64,000 nucleotides of DNA from Promicromonospora panici (GTDB lineage: Bacteria; Actinomycetota; Actinomycetes; Actinomycetales; Cellulomonadaceae): contig NZ_UWYY01000020.1 of the NCBI RefSeq assembly GCF_900608595.1, positions 62,001-126,000 of the forward strand. Direction: 5' to 3'. The translations under genes were made by a program, and so were the position numbers. Shown in pieces: positions 8,224-18,104 of this stretch. Every line of letters starts with the position of its first letter. Within the stretch, counting starts at the first letter, position 1. The notes beneath the pieces are model-generated. The model had not been told where the DNA came from. It made no database searches and saw only the letters and a list, made by a program, of their open reading frames with translations.

Positions 8224-8808
8224 ATGAATCTCGCCGGGATCCTCTCCGCCTCGACGAGCACCGCCGTGCTCGTCGAGGGCGAGAGCGACCGTGCGGCGGT
8301 CGAAACACTCGCGGCACGCAGGGGCCTCCCCCTCTCCGATCTCGGGGTGCAGGTCGTGGCGATGGGCGGGATCACCAACGTCGGGCATCACCTCGTCGCG
8401 CTCGCCGGCCAGGACGTCCGTGTCGGAGGCCTGTACGACGCCGCGGAGGAGCGCTTCGTCATCAAGGGACTGGACCGGATGGGCCTGCGCCCGTTCGCGG
8501 CAGCCACTCCCCTGGCCGATCTCGGCTTCTTCCGGTGCGACCGCGACCTCGAGGACGAGCTCATCCGGGCGATCGGTGTCGACGGGCTCCTCGCCCTGAT
8601 CGAGTCCGAGGGTGAGCTGCGCAGGTTCGAGCTGCTGCAGGGCCAGCCGGCGCAGCGCGAACGCACCACCATCCAGCAGCTGCACCGCTTCATCGGTTCC
8701 AAGAGCGGCCGCAAGGAGCGTTACGGGCGCCGCCTGGCGCAGGCGGTCGCCCTGGACCGGGTGCCCGCGCCGCTGGACGCCGTCCTGCACTGGGTCTCAG
8801 AGCCCTAG
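8224..8808 (+). CDS. Stand-alone TOPRIM-domain protein (OLD nuclease-type)
   Basis: A 194-residue protein with a TOPRIM fold of the kind fused to ATPases in OLD-family nucleases. Seen: AVLVEGESDRAAVETLA (catalytic-type Glu and Asp), VVAMGGITN (strand 2 with Gly pair) and VGGLYDAAEE (third acidic motif). After about residue 110 the remainder is helical. No ABC-type ATPase is fused to it, and none of the neighbours encodes one. Family knowledge suggests metal-dependent nuclease or nucleotidyl-transfer chemistry; the role here is unknown. Its stop overlaps the convergent alcohol dehydrogenase by 4 bases. Confidence 0.8.
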   Translation: MNLAGILSASTSTAVLVEGESDRAAVETLAARRGLPLSDLGVQVVAMGGITNVGHHLVALAGQDVRVGGLYDAAEERFVIKGLDRMGLRPFAAATPLADLGFFRCDRDLEDELIRAIGVDGLLALIESEGELRRFELLQGQPAQRERTTIQQLHRFIGSKSGRKERYGRRLAQAVALDRVPAPLDAVLHWVSEP

Positions 8809-9851
8809 GGCAGCCGCGGGTCGAGCACCACCATCCCGGCTCGCGGCGCGGAATCCATCGTCGGCACGAGCGCGGCCGCCTCGGTCATACCGACCACCCG
8901 GTCGAGCAGATCCTGGGGCCGGAGCGCCCCGGACGCGACCAGCGCGAGCATCTCCGGGTAATCGGCGGCGGCCATGCCGTGACTGCCCAGCACGTCGAGC
9001 TCCCAGGCGATCACCCGGCCCATGGGCACGCGCGGTCCGCCGTCGACGGGCGCGAACAGCCCCACCTGGACGTGGCGCCCGCTTCGGCGCAGGCTTCCGA
9101 TGGCGTCGGCGCACGTCTGCTCGCTGCCGACGGCGTCGACCGCGACGTGGGCCCCGCCGTCCGTCAGCTGCTGCACGACAGCCGGGACGTCGAGGCCGTC
9201 GGCGAGCACCGTGCGCTCGGCACCGGCGCGGCGGGCCGCTTCCAGCGCTACCGGCGACCGGTCGACCGCCACCACGTGCGCGCCGCGGGCCACGGCGATC
9301 ATGATGGCGCTGAGCCCGACGCCCCCCGCACCGACCACGGCGACCCACTCCCCTGCCTCGACCCGTGCCCGCCCGGCCACGGCCCGGTAGGCGGTGGCGA
9401 ACCGGCAGCCCAGGCTCGCAGCGGTCTCGAACGAGACGCCGTCGGGGATGGCGACCACGTTGGCGTCGGCCGCGTGCAGCACGACGAGCTCCGCGTAGGA
9501 GCCCCAGTGCGTGAACCCGGGCTGGGTCTGGTCGGGGCAGACCTGCGCCTGACCGCCGCGGCACCACTCGCACGTCCCGCAGCCGCTCACGAACGGCACG
9601 GTGACCCGGTCCCCCACCTGCCATCTCGTGACGCCGGCGCCGACCTGGTCGATCGTGCCCGCGAGCTCGTGGCCGGGGACGTGCGGCAGCTCGGTGATGT
9701 CGCTGTCGTGCCCCGACCAGGCATGCCAGTCGCTCAGGCACAGGCCCGTGGCATGCACCCGCACGACCACCCCGCCGTCGGGCGCCTGCGGTGCGGACAC
9801 CTCGCGGACGTCGATGGGGCCCCGGAACCGGTCGAAGACGATGGCACGCAT
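8805..9851 (-). CDS. Zinc-dependent alcohol dehydrogenase
   Basis: Medium-chain dehydrogenase of 348 residues. The catalytic zinc ligands are in GLCLSDWH and GHELAG. A structural-zinc-type loop is present but reduced, as CGTCEWCRGGQAQVC. The NAD(P) site is GAGGVGLSA. It should oxidise an alcohol or reduce an aldehyde in the cytoplasm; substrate unknown. The ATG at 9851 (MRAIVF) is chosen over a TTG four codons upstream because the family begins this way. Convergent and overlapping with the TOPRIM gene. Confidence 0.88.
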   Translation of the reverse strand: MRAIVFDRFRGPIDVREVSAPQAPDGGVVVRVHATGLCLSDWHAWSGHDSDITELPHVPGHELAGTIDQVGAGVTRWQVGDRVTVPFVSGCGTCEWCRGGQAQVCPDQTQPGFTHWGSYAELVVLHAADANVVAIPDGVSFETAASLGCRFATAYRAVAGRARVEAGEWVAVVGAGGVGLSAIMIAVARGAHVVAVDRSPVALEAARRAGAERTVLADGLDVPAVVQQLTDGGAHVAVDAVGSEQTCADAIGSLRRSGRHVQVGLFAPVDGGPRVPMGRVIAWELDVLGSHGMAAADYPEMLALVASGALRPQDLLDRVVGMTEAAALVPTMDSAPRAGMVVLDPRLP

Positions 9852-9970
9852 CAGCGGATTCAACCACGCGCCCGACCGTGACTTCAGCAGAGTTCAGGTG
9901 CCGGGCCGGACACGAGCCGGAGTCCGGAGCGCCGTCGGGCATCGGGCCGGTGTTGAGCCGGAGGGGTCGG

Positions 9971-9980
9971 TGCGTACGCA
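9971..9980. promoter_or_regulatory. TGCGTACGCA palindrome before ABC exporter genes
   Basis: A perfect 10-base palindrome with a second TGCGTA 14 bases downstream (9985-9990), in the 197-base gap between the divergent alcohol dehydrogenase and ABC genes. CACGGT sits 6 bases before the ABC ATG. Operator role is inference. Confidence 0.35.
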
Positions 9981-10048
9981 AACCTGCGTAGGCGGGTGTC
10001 GCTCCTGGACGGACGCCGCACCCCTCCTCCGGGGCGCACGGTGGGGAC

Positions 10049-11014
10049 ATGGACACAGGCGTGAACGAGACGGGCGAGCTGGTGCTGCGCACCGACGCGC
10101 TGACGAAGCGGTACGGCGACCGGGTCGCCGTCGACGGCGTCAGCATGACGGTGCGGCGTGGTGAGGTGTACGGCTTCCTGGGCCACAACGGTGCGGGTAA
10201 GACGACGACGCTGCGGATGGTGCTGGGCCTGGTCCGGCCTACCGCGGGTCGGGCGTCGGTGCTGGGCCGTCCGGCGGGGCGAGCGGACGTGACGGGCCGG
10301 GTCGGTGCCCTGGTCGAGGGGCCGGGCTTCTACCCGTACCTGTCCGGCAGGGACAACCTGCGCTCCCTGGCTCGCTACCGGCATCTACCGCGTGCGGAGG
10401 TGGAGCGGGTCCTGGACCTGGTCGATCTGGCCGGGCGTGGTGACGACGCGTACAAGGGGTACTCCCTGGGGATGAAGCAGCGTCTCGGGGTCGCGGCGGC
10501 CCTGCTCGGTGACCCGGAGCTGGTGATCCTGGACGAGCCGACCAACGGGCTGGACCCGGCGGGTATGGCGGACATGCGTGAGCTGGTGGTGTCGCTGGCC
10601 CGGGGCGGTCGCACGGTGCTGCTGTCCAGTCATCTGCTGACGGAGGTACAGGAGATCTGTGACCGGGTGGGCGTGATCGACCACGGTCGTCTCCTGCGTG
10701 AGGCGGCGGTCGCCGACCTGCGGGGCGGCATCACCGTGCGGGTGCGTGCCACTCCTGCGGACACGGCGCTCGCGGTCGCCACCCGCATGGCCGGCCCGGA
10801 CGGCGTCCGCACGCTGCCCGACGGCGCCCTGGGTGTCGGCCTGCCCGCCTCGGCCGCGCCCGATCTGACGCGGGCGCTGGTCGCCGCCGGCGTCGACGTG
10901 CACGAGGTGGCGCCCAGTGAACGCACCCTCGAAGAGGTGTTCTTCGAGATGACGACCGGCGCCGCCGCCCCGGGCAGCGCCTCGAACGCGAACATGAAGG
11001 AGACCGTCTCATGA
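10049..11014 (+). CDS. ABC transporter ATP-binding protein
   Basis: A 321-residue ATPase of the bacitracin/daunorubicin-export type. Walker A is GHNGAGKT, the signature is YSLGMKQRLG, Walker B is LVILDEPTNGLDP and the switch histidine follows in LLSSHLLTEV. The C-terminal 90 residues form the extra domain common in this group. The stop overlaps the permease start by 4 bases (ATGA), so the two are co-translated and form the exporter. Cargo unknown. Confidence 0.93.
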   Translation: MDTGVNETGELVLRTDALTKRYGDRVAVDGVSMTVRRGEVYGFLGHNGAGKTTTLRMVLGLVRPTAGRASVLGRPAGRADVTGRVGALVEGPGFYPYLSGRDNLRSLARYRHLPRAEVERVLDLVDLAGRGDDAYKGYSLGMKQRLGVAAALLGDPELVILDEPTNGLDPAGMADMRELVVSLARGGRTVLLSSHLLTEVQEICDRVGVIDHGRLLREAAVADLRGGITVRVRATPADTALAVATRMAGPDGVRTLPDGALGVGLPASAAPDLTRALVAAGVDVHEVAPSERTLEEVFFEMTTGAAAPGSASNANMKETVS

Positions 11015-11868
11015 CCGCCGTCCTCGACAGCGCCCGCGCGGAGCTGCTCCGGCTGCGCAAGTGGCCCGCGGTGTGGATCACCGTCGGCGCCTGGATCGCC
11101 CTGGCCCTGACCTTCGGGTACGTCTTCGACTACGTCTCCTACGCCACCGGCACGGAGAGCTTCGCCACCGAAGGCACCACAGCGGGCGCGGCCCGGGATG
11201 CCCTCCTGACCGGGCTGCTGCCACAGGCCGTGCCCGACGTCCTGGTGCAGGGCATGCCCATGTTCGGCGGGGCGCTCGCGATGGTGCTCGGCGCCCTCGT
11301 GGCGGGCAACGGCTTCGGCTGGGGTACGTGGAAGACGGCGTTCACACAGGGCCCGTCCCGGCCGGCGGTCGTCGGCGGATCCCTGATGGCGCTGAGCGCG
11401 TTCGTGGTCCTCATCGTCGCGATCACGCTCGTCCTGTTCACCGTCGTCTCGGCGGGGATCGCCCTGACCGAGGGCGAGGCCATCACCTGGCCGACGGCGG
11501 GCGACCTCGCGCGGGCGGTGGGCGGCGGGCTCCTGGTCCTTCAGATGTGGGCCCTGCTCGGCTACGCGGTCGGCATCATCGCCCGCGGTCCGGCGCTCGC
11601 GGTGGGCCTGGGTCTGGTCTGGGCGCTGGTGGTGGAGAACCTGCTGCGTGGTGTCGGCTCCCTGCTGGACGCGATCGAGCAGCTCACGCACTTCCTGCCG
11701 GGCACGGCAGCGGGCTCCCTGGTGGGGTCGCTCACGGGGACGGGTTCCGGCACGCCGGGTGTGCTCGACGTCATCGGCGGCGAACAGGCGGTGCTCACGG
11801 TCGCGGCGTACGTCGTGGGCCTGGTCGTGGTGGTCCTGACGGTGATGCGCCGGCGCGACCTGGCCTGA
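11011..11868 (+). CDS. ABC-2 type transporter permease
   Basis: Integral membrane protein of 285 residues with about six hydrophobic segments: one near residue 25, then after 80, 125, 170, 195 and at 260-280. It begins with the cytoplasmic RAELLRLRKWPAVW, typical of ABC-2 permeases. It pairs with the overlapping ATPase gene. AAGGAG lies 8 bases before the ATG. A hairpin 31 bases after the stop probably ends the transcript. Confidence 0.9.
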   Translation: MTAVLDSARAELLRLRKWPAVWITVGAWIALALTFGYVFDYVSYATGTESFATEGTTAGAARDALLTGLLPQAVPDVLVQGMPMFGGALAMVLGALVAGNGFGWGTWKTAFTQGPSRPAVVGGSLMALSAFVVLIVAITLVLFTVVSAGIALTEGEAITWPTAGDLARAVGGGLLVLQMWALLGYAVGIIARGPALAVGLGLVWALVVENLLRGVGSLLDAIEQLTHFLPGTAAGSLVGSLTGTGSGTPGVLDVIGGEQAVLTVAAYVVGLVVVVLTVMRRRDLA

Positions 11869-11898
11869 CCCGCTCCCGCTGCCGTGTCAGAGCTGCCG

Positions 11899-11940
11899 TG
11901 TTAGACGTACGGGGCACTCAGGTGACCCGTACGTCTGACA
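11899..11940. terminator. Hairpin related to the one at 160-211
   Basis: Arms 11899-11916 and 11923-11940 pair at 16 of 18 positions round a 6-base loop. AGACGTACGGG and its complement are shared with the 160-211 hairpin, which also has a 6-base loop. It lies between the ABC permease and the recombinase gene, and so probably ends the ABC operon. Confidence 0.65.
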
Positions 11941-12023
11941 TCTCTGGACGGATGTCTCGTCGCAGGTCAGGGGCTTATTCCGGCAATTCGGGAGTGTCAG
12001 TGGTGCCGCCTAGGGTGACGCTC

Positions 12024-13055
12024 ATGGTCGCTCCCCCGCGCCTCGAGCGCATCACCGTCGACGAAGCCACCCGCCGTTATCTCGCGGCGGTCGAGGTCGA
12101 GACGATCCGTGGTGTCCTGTCACCCGCCACGGCGCGCAGCTACACGCGTGACGTCACGGAGTTCGGCAGGCTCACGGGCCGCGACCGGATCCTGGACGAC
12201 GTCACGGGTGCGGACGTCGACAGTGTCCTGGTGCGCTACCAGTCGGCGCCCGACGCCCGGTACACGGATCCGGGGCGTAAGCCGGGCCCGGGGCGCAGCA
12301 CAGCCACGGTCAACCGGTTCCGGCAGTCCGTGACCCGGTTCTTCGCGTACGCCGCCCGCGAGTGCTGGGTGCAGGCCGATCCGATGCAGTGGGCGGCCCC
12401 GCCCGCCAAGGTGCGTGGCACGCTGCGCACGGCGCGCACAGCCCTGTCGGCCGGAGCTGCCCGCAGCCTCCTGGCCACCGGTCCGGCCGACTCCCCCGCC
12501 CGTACCGACCAGGACCTCGCCCTGCGTGACCGGCTCGTCGTCGCACTGCTGCTGGTGCTCGGCCCGCGTGTCTCGGAGCTCGCCCGGACCGACGTCGACG
12601 ACATGGCCCGCGAGCCCGGCCGTGCCACCTGGCGCATCCGGGGCAAGGGCGGGAACACCCGCACCGTGACGCTGTCCCCGCCGCTGGCCCGTGCCCTGGA
12701 CGACTACCTCACCCACCTGCGACCCGTCCTGGCGGCCAAACGCCCCCAGGACGACGACGCCCAGCGTGCGCTCCTGCTGTCCTGGCGCGGACGCCGCATC
12801 GACACCCAGGCGATCCGCGCCCTGCTCACGCGTGCGGTGGCCCGTATGCCCGCGCCCTACCAGCGTGAGGCCACGCCCCACGCGCTGCGGCACACCACGG
12901 CGACCCTGCTCGTGGCCGACGGCTGGGACGTCAAGGTCGTGGCCGAGCTGCTCGGCCACGCGTCGATCGCCACGACCGGCGTCTACCTCGACCGCATCGA
13001 GGGCGAGCTCGCGGCCGCCATCCGCTCCCACCCGCTGGCCGCGGCCATCGAGTGA
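12024..13055 (+). CDS. Tyrosine recombinase / integrase
   Basis: A 343-residue XerC/D-type recombinase. The N-terminal core-binding domain spans about 8-115, with a longer than usual insertion around RYTDPGRKPGPG. Catalytic residues are all present: Arg in GPRVSELAR, Lys in RGKGGNTR, HALRH, His in LLGHASIATT and the nucleophile in GVYLD. TAGGGT at 12011-12016 lies 7 bases before the ATG. No tRNA gene, excisionase or flanking direct repeat is nearby, so I read it as an orphan chromosomal recombinase rather than the end of a prophage. It is not obviously XerC or XerD itself. Confidence 0.85.
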   Translation: MVAPPRLERITVDEATRRYLAAVEVETIRGVLSPATARSYTRDVTEFGRLTGRDRILDDVTGADVDSVLVRYQSAPDARYTDPGRKPGPGRSTATVNRFRQSVTRFFAYAARECWVQADPMQWAAPPAKVRGTLRTARTALSAGAARSLLATGPADSPARTDQDLALRDRLVVALLLVLGPRVSELARTDVDDMAREPGRATWRIRGKGGNTRTVTLSPPLARALDDYLTHLRPVLAAKRPQDDDAQRALLLSWRGRRIDTQAIRALLTRAVARMPAPYQREATPHALRHTTATLLVADGWDVKVVAELLGHASIATTGVYLDRIEGELAAAIRSHPLAAAIE

Positions 13056-13105
13056 GACCCCGTAAAATGCCGGGCCGATCTGCCGAGACCGGGTACCGTG
13101 AGGTC

Positions 13106-14398
<1,293 letters not shown>

Positions 14399-14469
14399 CG
14401 GACGCCGACTACCCGGGGCCGGACGGGCAAACGAGTGGGTCTGCCTCCGCAGGAAGCCGGGACCCTTCC

Positions 14470-15036
14470 TCAGCCACGCGGGCTCAGTCCCCCGACAGCC
14501 AGCCCGAACAGCCGCTCCGCCGCAGCGCCACGGTCCGCATGGTGCTCCGTCGCCAGGACCACGCCGACAGCCAGCGTGATCAGGTCGACGACGGTGACCC
14601 CCGCGTCGACCGCGCCGTCCCGCACGGCACGGTGCAGGAGTGGCTTTCCCGCGTTCTCCAGCGCCGTCGTGCAGCTGTTCTCGTGGATCGACTCGGGCTC
14701 GGTCCCCTCGTAGGTCAGTGCGGCCGCCAGCCCGCGGGCGGAGACACAGTAGGCGACGACGTCGCTCAGCCAGTCCAGCAGCGCCTTCCTGCTGTCGCCG
14801 ACGCCGGCGAGCTCCTGGGCGCGAGCGACCAGGGCGTCGATCCGCTCCCGCGAGACCGCCTCCACCAGCGCACGACGCGTCGGGAAGTGCCGGCGTACCG
14901 TCGCCGAACCCACGCCCGCGACGCGAGCGATCTGCTCCAGGGACGCACCGGCGCCATGGGCCGCCACCTCCTCCTCGGCCACGGCGAGAATCCGCGCGTA
15001 GTTGCGCCGGGCATCGGCGCGCTGACGCTCGGGCAT
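14470..15036 (-). CDS. TetR-family repressor
   Basis: A 188-residue regulator. The helix-turn-helix is in the first 50 residues: ILAVAEEEVAAHG, SLEQIARVAGVGSATVRRHF, PTRRALVEAV. The C-terminal ligand domain is as expected for the AcrR-like group with YEGTEPESI. The ATG at 15036 has a perfect AGGAGGTG 5 bases upstream, so longer frames are excluded. It is divergent from the NmrA-like gene; the gap holds paired palindromes that should be its operator, giving autoregulation and control of that gene. Confidence 0.9.
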   Translation of the reverse strand: MPERQRADARRNYARILAVAEEEVAAHGAGASLEQIARVAGVGSATVRRHFPTRRALVEAVSRERIDALVARAQELAGVGDSRKALLDWLSDVVAYCVSARGLAAALTYEGTEPESIHENSCTTALENAGKPLLHRAVRDGAVDAGVTVVDLITLAVGVVLATEHHADRGAAAERLFGLAVGGLSPRG

Positions 15037-15050
15037 CGTGCACCTCCTTG

Positions 15051-15109
15051 CTAAATGGCGGGGCTCGCCATATCGTAGCGCCCAGTAAACGGCGGGACCC
15101 GCCATTTAG
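15051..15109. promoter_or_regulatory. TetR operator region: 12-base inverted repeat with two inner palindromes
   Basis: CTAAATGGCGGG (15051-15062) and its exact complement CCCGCCATTTAG (15098-15109) bracket 35 bases. Each end is also a palindrome by itself: ATGGCG-gggct-CGCCAT (15055-15071) and GGCGGG-a-CCCGCC (15091-15103). They lie between the repressor and the oxidoreductase it faces and cover both promoters. Confidence 0.7.
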
Positions 15110-15132
15110 TTGATGAGCAACGAGGAGCACCC

Positions 15133-16077
15133 ATGTCGGCGTCAGCCCTGTCCACCACACCCGTCGACGCCCGACCTGTCCTGGTCACCGGCGCCACCGG
15201 CAGGCAGGGCGGCGCGACGGCTCGCGCGCTCCTCGCCGCGGGGGTTCCCGTCCGCGCCCTGGTGCGTGACCCGGCCGGCGTCCGGGCCAAGGCGGTCGAG
15301 GCGCTGGGCGCCGAGCTGGTCACCGGCGATCTGCACGACGTCGACTCCGTGGTCCGGGCAGCCACGGGCGCTCGCGCCGTCTTCTCCGTGCAGATGCCCG
15401 CCTACACCCCGGACGGCTTCGACTTCGCCGGGGAGGTCACCCAGGGCACCAACCTCATCGAGGGCGCGCGGGCCGCGGGAGTGCCGCAGTTCGTGCACAC
15501 GTCGGTCTCCGGCGCGGGCCAGCACACCGAGGTTCCCGGCTGGGCCGAGGGACGCTGGGCGGTCGAACCCTCCCTGAGCGCCAAGACCGCGGTCCAGGAC
15601 CGGGCCCGCGAGGCCGGCTTTCCGCGCTGGACGCTGCTCAAGCCGGGCACCTTCATGGAGAACTTCCACCCGTCGATGGCATACATGTTCCCGCGGGGCG
15701 TCGAGGGCGGTCTCGTGAGCGTCCTGAATCCCCGGACCCGACTGTCCCTGGTCGCGGTCAGGGACATCGGCACCGCCGCGGCCGCGGCCCTCGTGGCGCC
15801 GGAGCGGTTCGACGGCGTCGAGCTGGAGCTGGCGAGCGACTACCTGTCCATGACCGAGATCGCCGAGGTGCTCTCCCGCGCTCTGGACGTGCCGCTGTCC
15901 GCGCCGGACATGACCGAGGAGCAAGCCCTCGCGGCAGGCATGCCGGCGATGGGCGCGTCGCTCGAGTGGATGAACGTGGCGGGCCAGCCGGGCCGCCCGC
16001 AGTACGCGCGGGACCTCGGCATCGCGCTGACCAGCTTCGAGCAGTGGGCGCGAGACCACCTACGAGCCGGGTCGTGA
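15133..16077 (+). CDS. NmrA-like NAD(P)-binding oxidoreductase
   Basis: A 314-residue protein of the atypical short-chain dehydrogenase fold. VLVTGATGRQGG is the dinucleotide site. HTSVSGAG and the downstream AKTAVQDRAREAG fit the NmrA/quinone-oxidoreductase-like group, where the usual Tyr-x-x-x-Lys pair is lost. GAGGAG precedes the ATG by 7 bases. The divergent TetR gene and shared operator suggest it is induced by a small molecule; that molecule is unknown. Confidence 0.87.
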   Translation: MSASALSTTPVDARPVLVTGATGRQGGATARALLAAGVPVRALVRDPAGVRAKAVEALGAELVTGDLHDVDSVVRAATGARAVFSVQMPAYTPDGFDFAGEVTQGTNLIEGARAAGVPQFVHTSVSGAGQHTEVPGWAEGRWAVEPSLSAKTAVQDRAREAGFPRWTLLKPGTFMENFHPSMAYMFPRGVEGGLVSVLNPRTRLSLVAVRDIGTAAAAALVAPERFDGVELELASDYLSMTEIAEVLSRALDVPLSAPDMTEEQALAAGMPAMGASLEWMNVAGQPGRPQYARDLGIALTSFEQWARDHLRAGS

Positions 16078-16138
16078 CCCGGGCCAGGCCTCAGACCTCA
16101 GACGGCGAGGACCTCCCCCGCTGTGAGCCGTGAGCCGG

Positions 16139-17251
16139 TCACACCCGGATCTGCGCGGCCCCCTCCGCGACGGCGCCCGCGGCGCCGCTCTCCCACCGAC
16201 TCCGCGGCAGCGCGTCGGGCGCCTCGCGCTGCAGCCACGACACGAGACCCTCGCGGACCTCGCACCGCAGGTCCCACAGGGCGGAGCTGTCCGCACCGCT
16301 GACCAGCGCCCGCGCCCGCACGACCCCGGAGACCGCTGACGTCACCTGGAGGCTGACCACGCGCCCGTCCCACAACGGCGACTCGGTCACGATCCGTCGT
16401 AGTTCCGCGCGCATGTCGTCCAGCGGCACGCGGAAGTCCACGTCGATCTCCACCGTGCCCAGCACCTCCGACGACTGTCGCGTCCAGTTCTCGTAGGGCG
16501 TCGACGTGAAGTAGGTGCAGGGCAGGATCAGCTTCCGCTCGTCCCAGATGCCCACCACGACGTACGCCAGGGTGATGTCCTCGATCCTGCCCCACTCCCC
16601 CTCCACGACCACGACGTCGCCGACCCGTACCGCGTCGCTGAACACGATCTGCAGCCCGGCGAACACGTTGCCCAGGGACGACTGGGCGGCCAGTGCGGCG
16701 ATCACGGACAGGACGCCCGCCGATGCCAGCAGGCTCGCGCTCGCGGTCCGCGCCTCGGGAAAGGTGAACAGGACGGCGGCGCAGGCCACCACGGACACCA
16801 GTCCGATGGTCAGGCGTCGCACCACCATGATCTGGGTACGCAGCCGGCGCGCGTGCCGGCCCGACAGGCGGTTGCCGACCCGGTGCAGCGCCCGGTCCTC
16901 GATGACGAGCGCGATGGTGGCGACCATCCACGCCGAGCTGAGGATGACCGACACGAGCACGACGTGCTCGAGCACGGGCAGCCAGGGGTCGTCGCGGTTG
17001 GCGGTCGACCATACGGCGATCCACATGCCCAGCACCATGAAGGTCGCGTGCGCGGGCCAGCGCATCCGCAGCGCGATCTCCCGGACCGTGTCGTGGCGAC
17101 GGGCCGCGAACCGGACCAGCTTGGAGGCGAGCGTCACGACGACGAACGCCAAGGTGATGGCGAGAACCACCCACCCGAGGGTCACGGCGAGGTCGGTTGC
17201 CTGTTCGATCTCTTGCTCTGCCACCGGCACAGCGTCGCCCAGGGCATCCAC
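16139..17251 (-). CDS. MscS-type mechanosensitive ion channel
   Basis: About 370 residues. Hydrophobic helices lie near the N-terminus (LGWVVLAITLAFVVVTLAS), around 65-80, 95-115 and 145-165. The pore helix and channel domain follow: LAAQSSLGNVFAGLQIVF, then RVGDVVVVEGEWGRIEDI, the MscS beta-domain signature. The C-terminal domain is about 120 residues. It should release solutes during osmotic downshock. The start is uncertain: GTG at 17251 or TTG at 17260; neither has a good ribosome binding site. Confidence 0.9.
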   Translation of the reverse strand: MDALGDAVPVAEQEIEQATDLAVTLGWVVLAITLAFVVVTLASKLVRFAARRHDTVREIALRMRWPAHATFMVLGMWIAVWSTANRDDPWLPVLEHVVLVSVILSSAWMVATIALVIEDRALHRVGNRLSGRHARRLRTQIMVVRRLTIGLVSVVACAAVLFTFPEARTASASLLASAGVLSVIAALAAQSSLGNVFAGLQIVFSDAVRVGDVVVVEGEWGRIEDITLAYVVVGIWDERKLILPCTYFTSTPYENWTRQSSEVLGTVEIDVDFRVPLDDMRAELRRIVTESPLWDGRVVSLQVTSAVSGVVRARALVSGADSSALWDLRCEVREGLVSWLQREAPDALPRSRWESGAAGAVAEGAAQIRV

Positions 17252-17323
17252 ACCTCGCAAACCGGGCAGTACGGGCGCGGCAGGTAGGTCCGGGATGCGG
17301 CACCAGCGCCCGGGGCGCTCGCG

Positions 17324-18001
17324 TCAGACTGCCAGCAGGTCGCCCACCGTGAGCCGTGAGTAGGTGTACTCGCCGCCGAGGCGCGCGGTGTCCAGCCACC
17401 GGGCGGTCAGCGTGTGCCCGATCTCGGACAGCAGGGCGTCGTGAATCGGCACGACGGCTCCGGCTGGTACGGAGCGTGCGAAGTCGATGGCCTCCGCCAG
17501 CTTCGTCCAAGGCCCTGACACCGGGACGAGGAGCACGTCGAGGCCGTCCTCGGGCAGCCGCGTGGGCGCCTCGTACGAGTCGCCGGGGTGGTAGAGGCTC
17601 TGCGCGTCGACCTCGATCAGGTAGGTCACGTTGACCGCGCGCGGGACCTCGGGGTGGATCACCGCGTGGTCGCCGCCGCCGACCGTGACCCGCGTGCCGG
17701 CGACGTCGAGCACCTGGCCGGCTTCGACCTCGTGCACCTGGTTCGACGGCGCGCCGCCGTCACGCAGGGCGACCGTGGCGGGGCCGCTGGCCCGAACGTG
17801 GACGTCGGGGTGCGACGCGAGGTATTCGACGAGCGTCGGGACGTCCACGTGGTCGAAGTGGTCGTGGGTGATCAGCACGGCCGCGGCGCCCATGAGCGCT
17901 GAGGCCGTGTCACTGAAGGTGCCGGGGTCGATGACGAGCGTGCCGCCGCCGTCGGGCAGGGTGAGGGAGACGCATGCGTGACCATGGAAGGTGAGCTGCA
18001 T
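17324..18001 (-). CDS. Metallo-beta-lactamase-fold hydrolase (UlaG/UPF0173-like)
   Basis: A 225-residue hydrolase. The metal-binding motif is THDHFDHVD; further ligands are in GGGDHAVIHPE, LYHPGDSY and VPIHDALL. The short length and the HGHACV start match the UlaG/UPF0173 group of metal-dependent hydrolases. The substrate is not predictable. TAGCCT (18008-18013, complement) is 6 bases from the ATG, so it is likely leaderless and separate from the MerR gene 103 bases upstream. Confidence 0.87.
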   Translation of the reverse strand: MQLTFHGHACVSLTLPDGGGTLVIDPGTFSDTASALMGAAAVLITHDHFDHVDVPTLVEYLASHPDVHVRASGPATVALRDGGAPSNQVHEVEAGQVLDVAGTRVTVGGGDHAVIHPEVPRAVNVTYLIEVDAQSLYHPGDSYEAPTRLPEDGLDVLLVPVSGPWTKLAEAIDFARSVPAGAVVPIHDALLSEIGHTLTARWLDTARLGGEYTYSRLTVGDLLAV

Positions 18002-18104
18002 GCTCGCAGGCTACGCCCGCTCGCCGGGTATGGCAGACCGCCTGGCCGGGGTGCGTGGTGACCCCGTTCCAGACGGCTGGGTGAGTCGTTGCGGTGCTGC
18101 GTCC

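Noticed and set aside
7691..8227. 178-codon frame through the gene-poor gap
   Set aside because: It runs over the GrpB start and both repeats and has no family-like blocks.
12024..13055. Prophage or integrative element carried by the recombinase
   Set aside because: No structural, excision or replication genes, no tRNA and no attachment repeats are nearby; the neighbours are ordinary chromosomal genes.
15051..15109. Terminator between TetR and NmrA-like genes
   Set aside because: The genes are divergent, so no transcript ends here; the palindromes fit operators.
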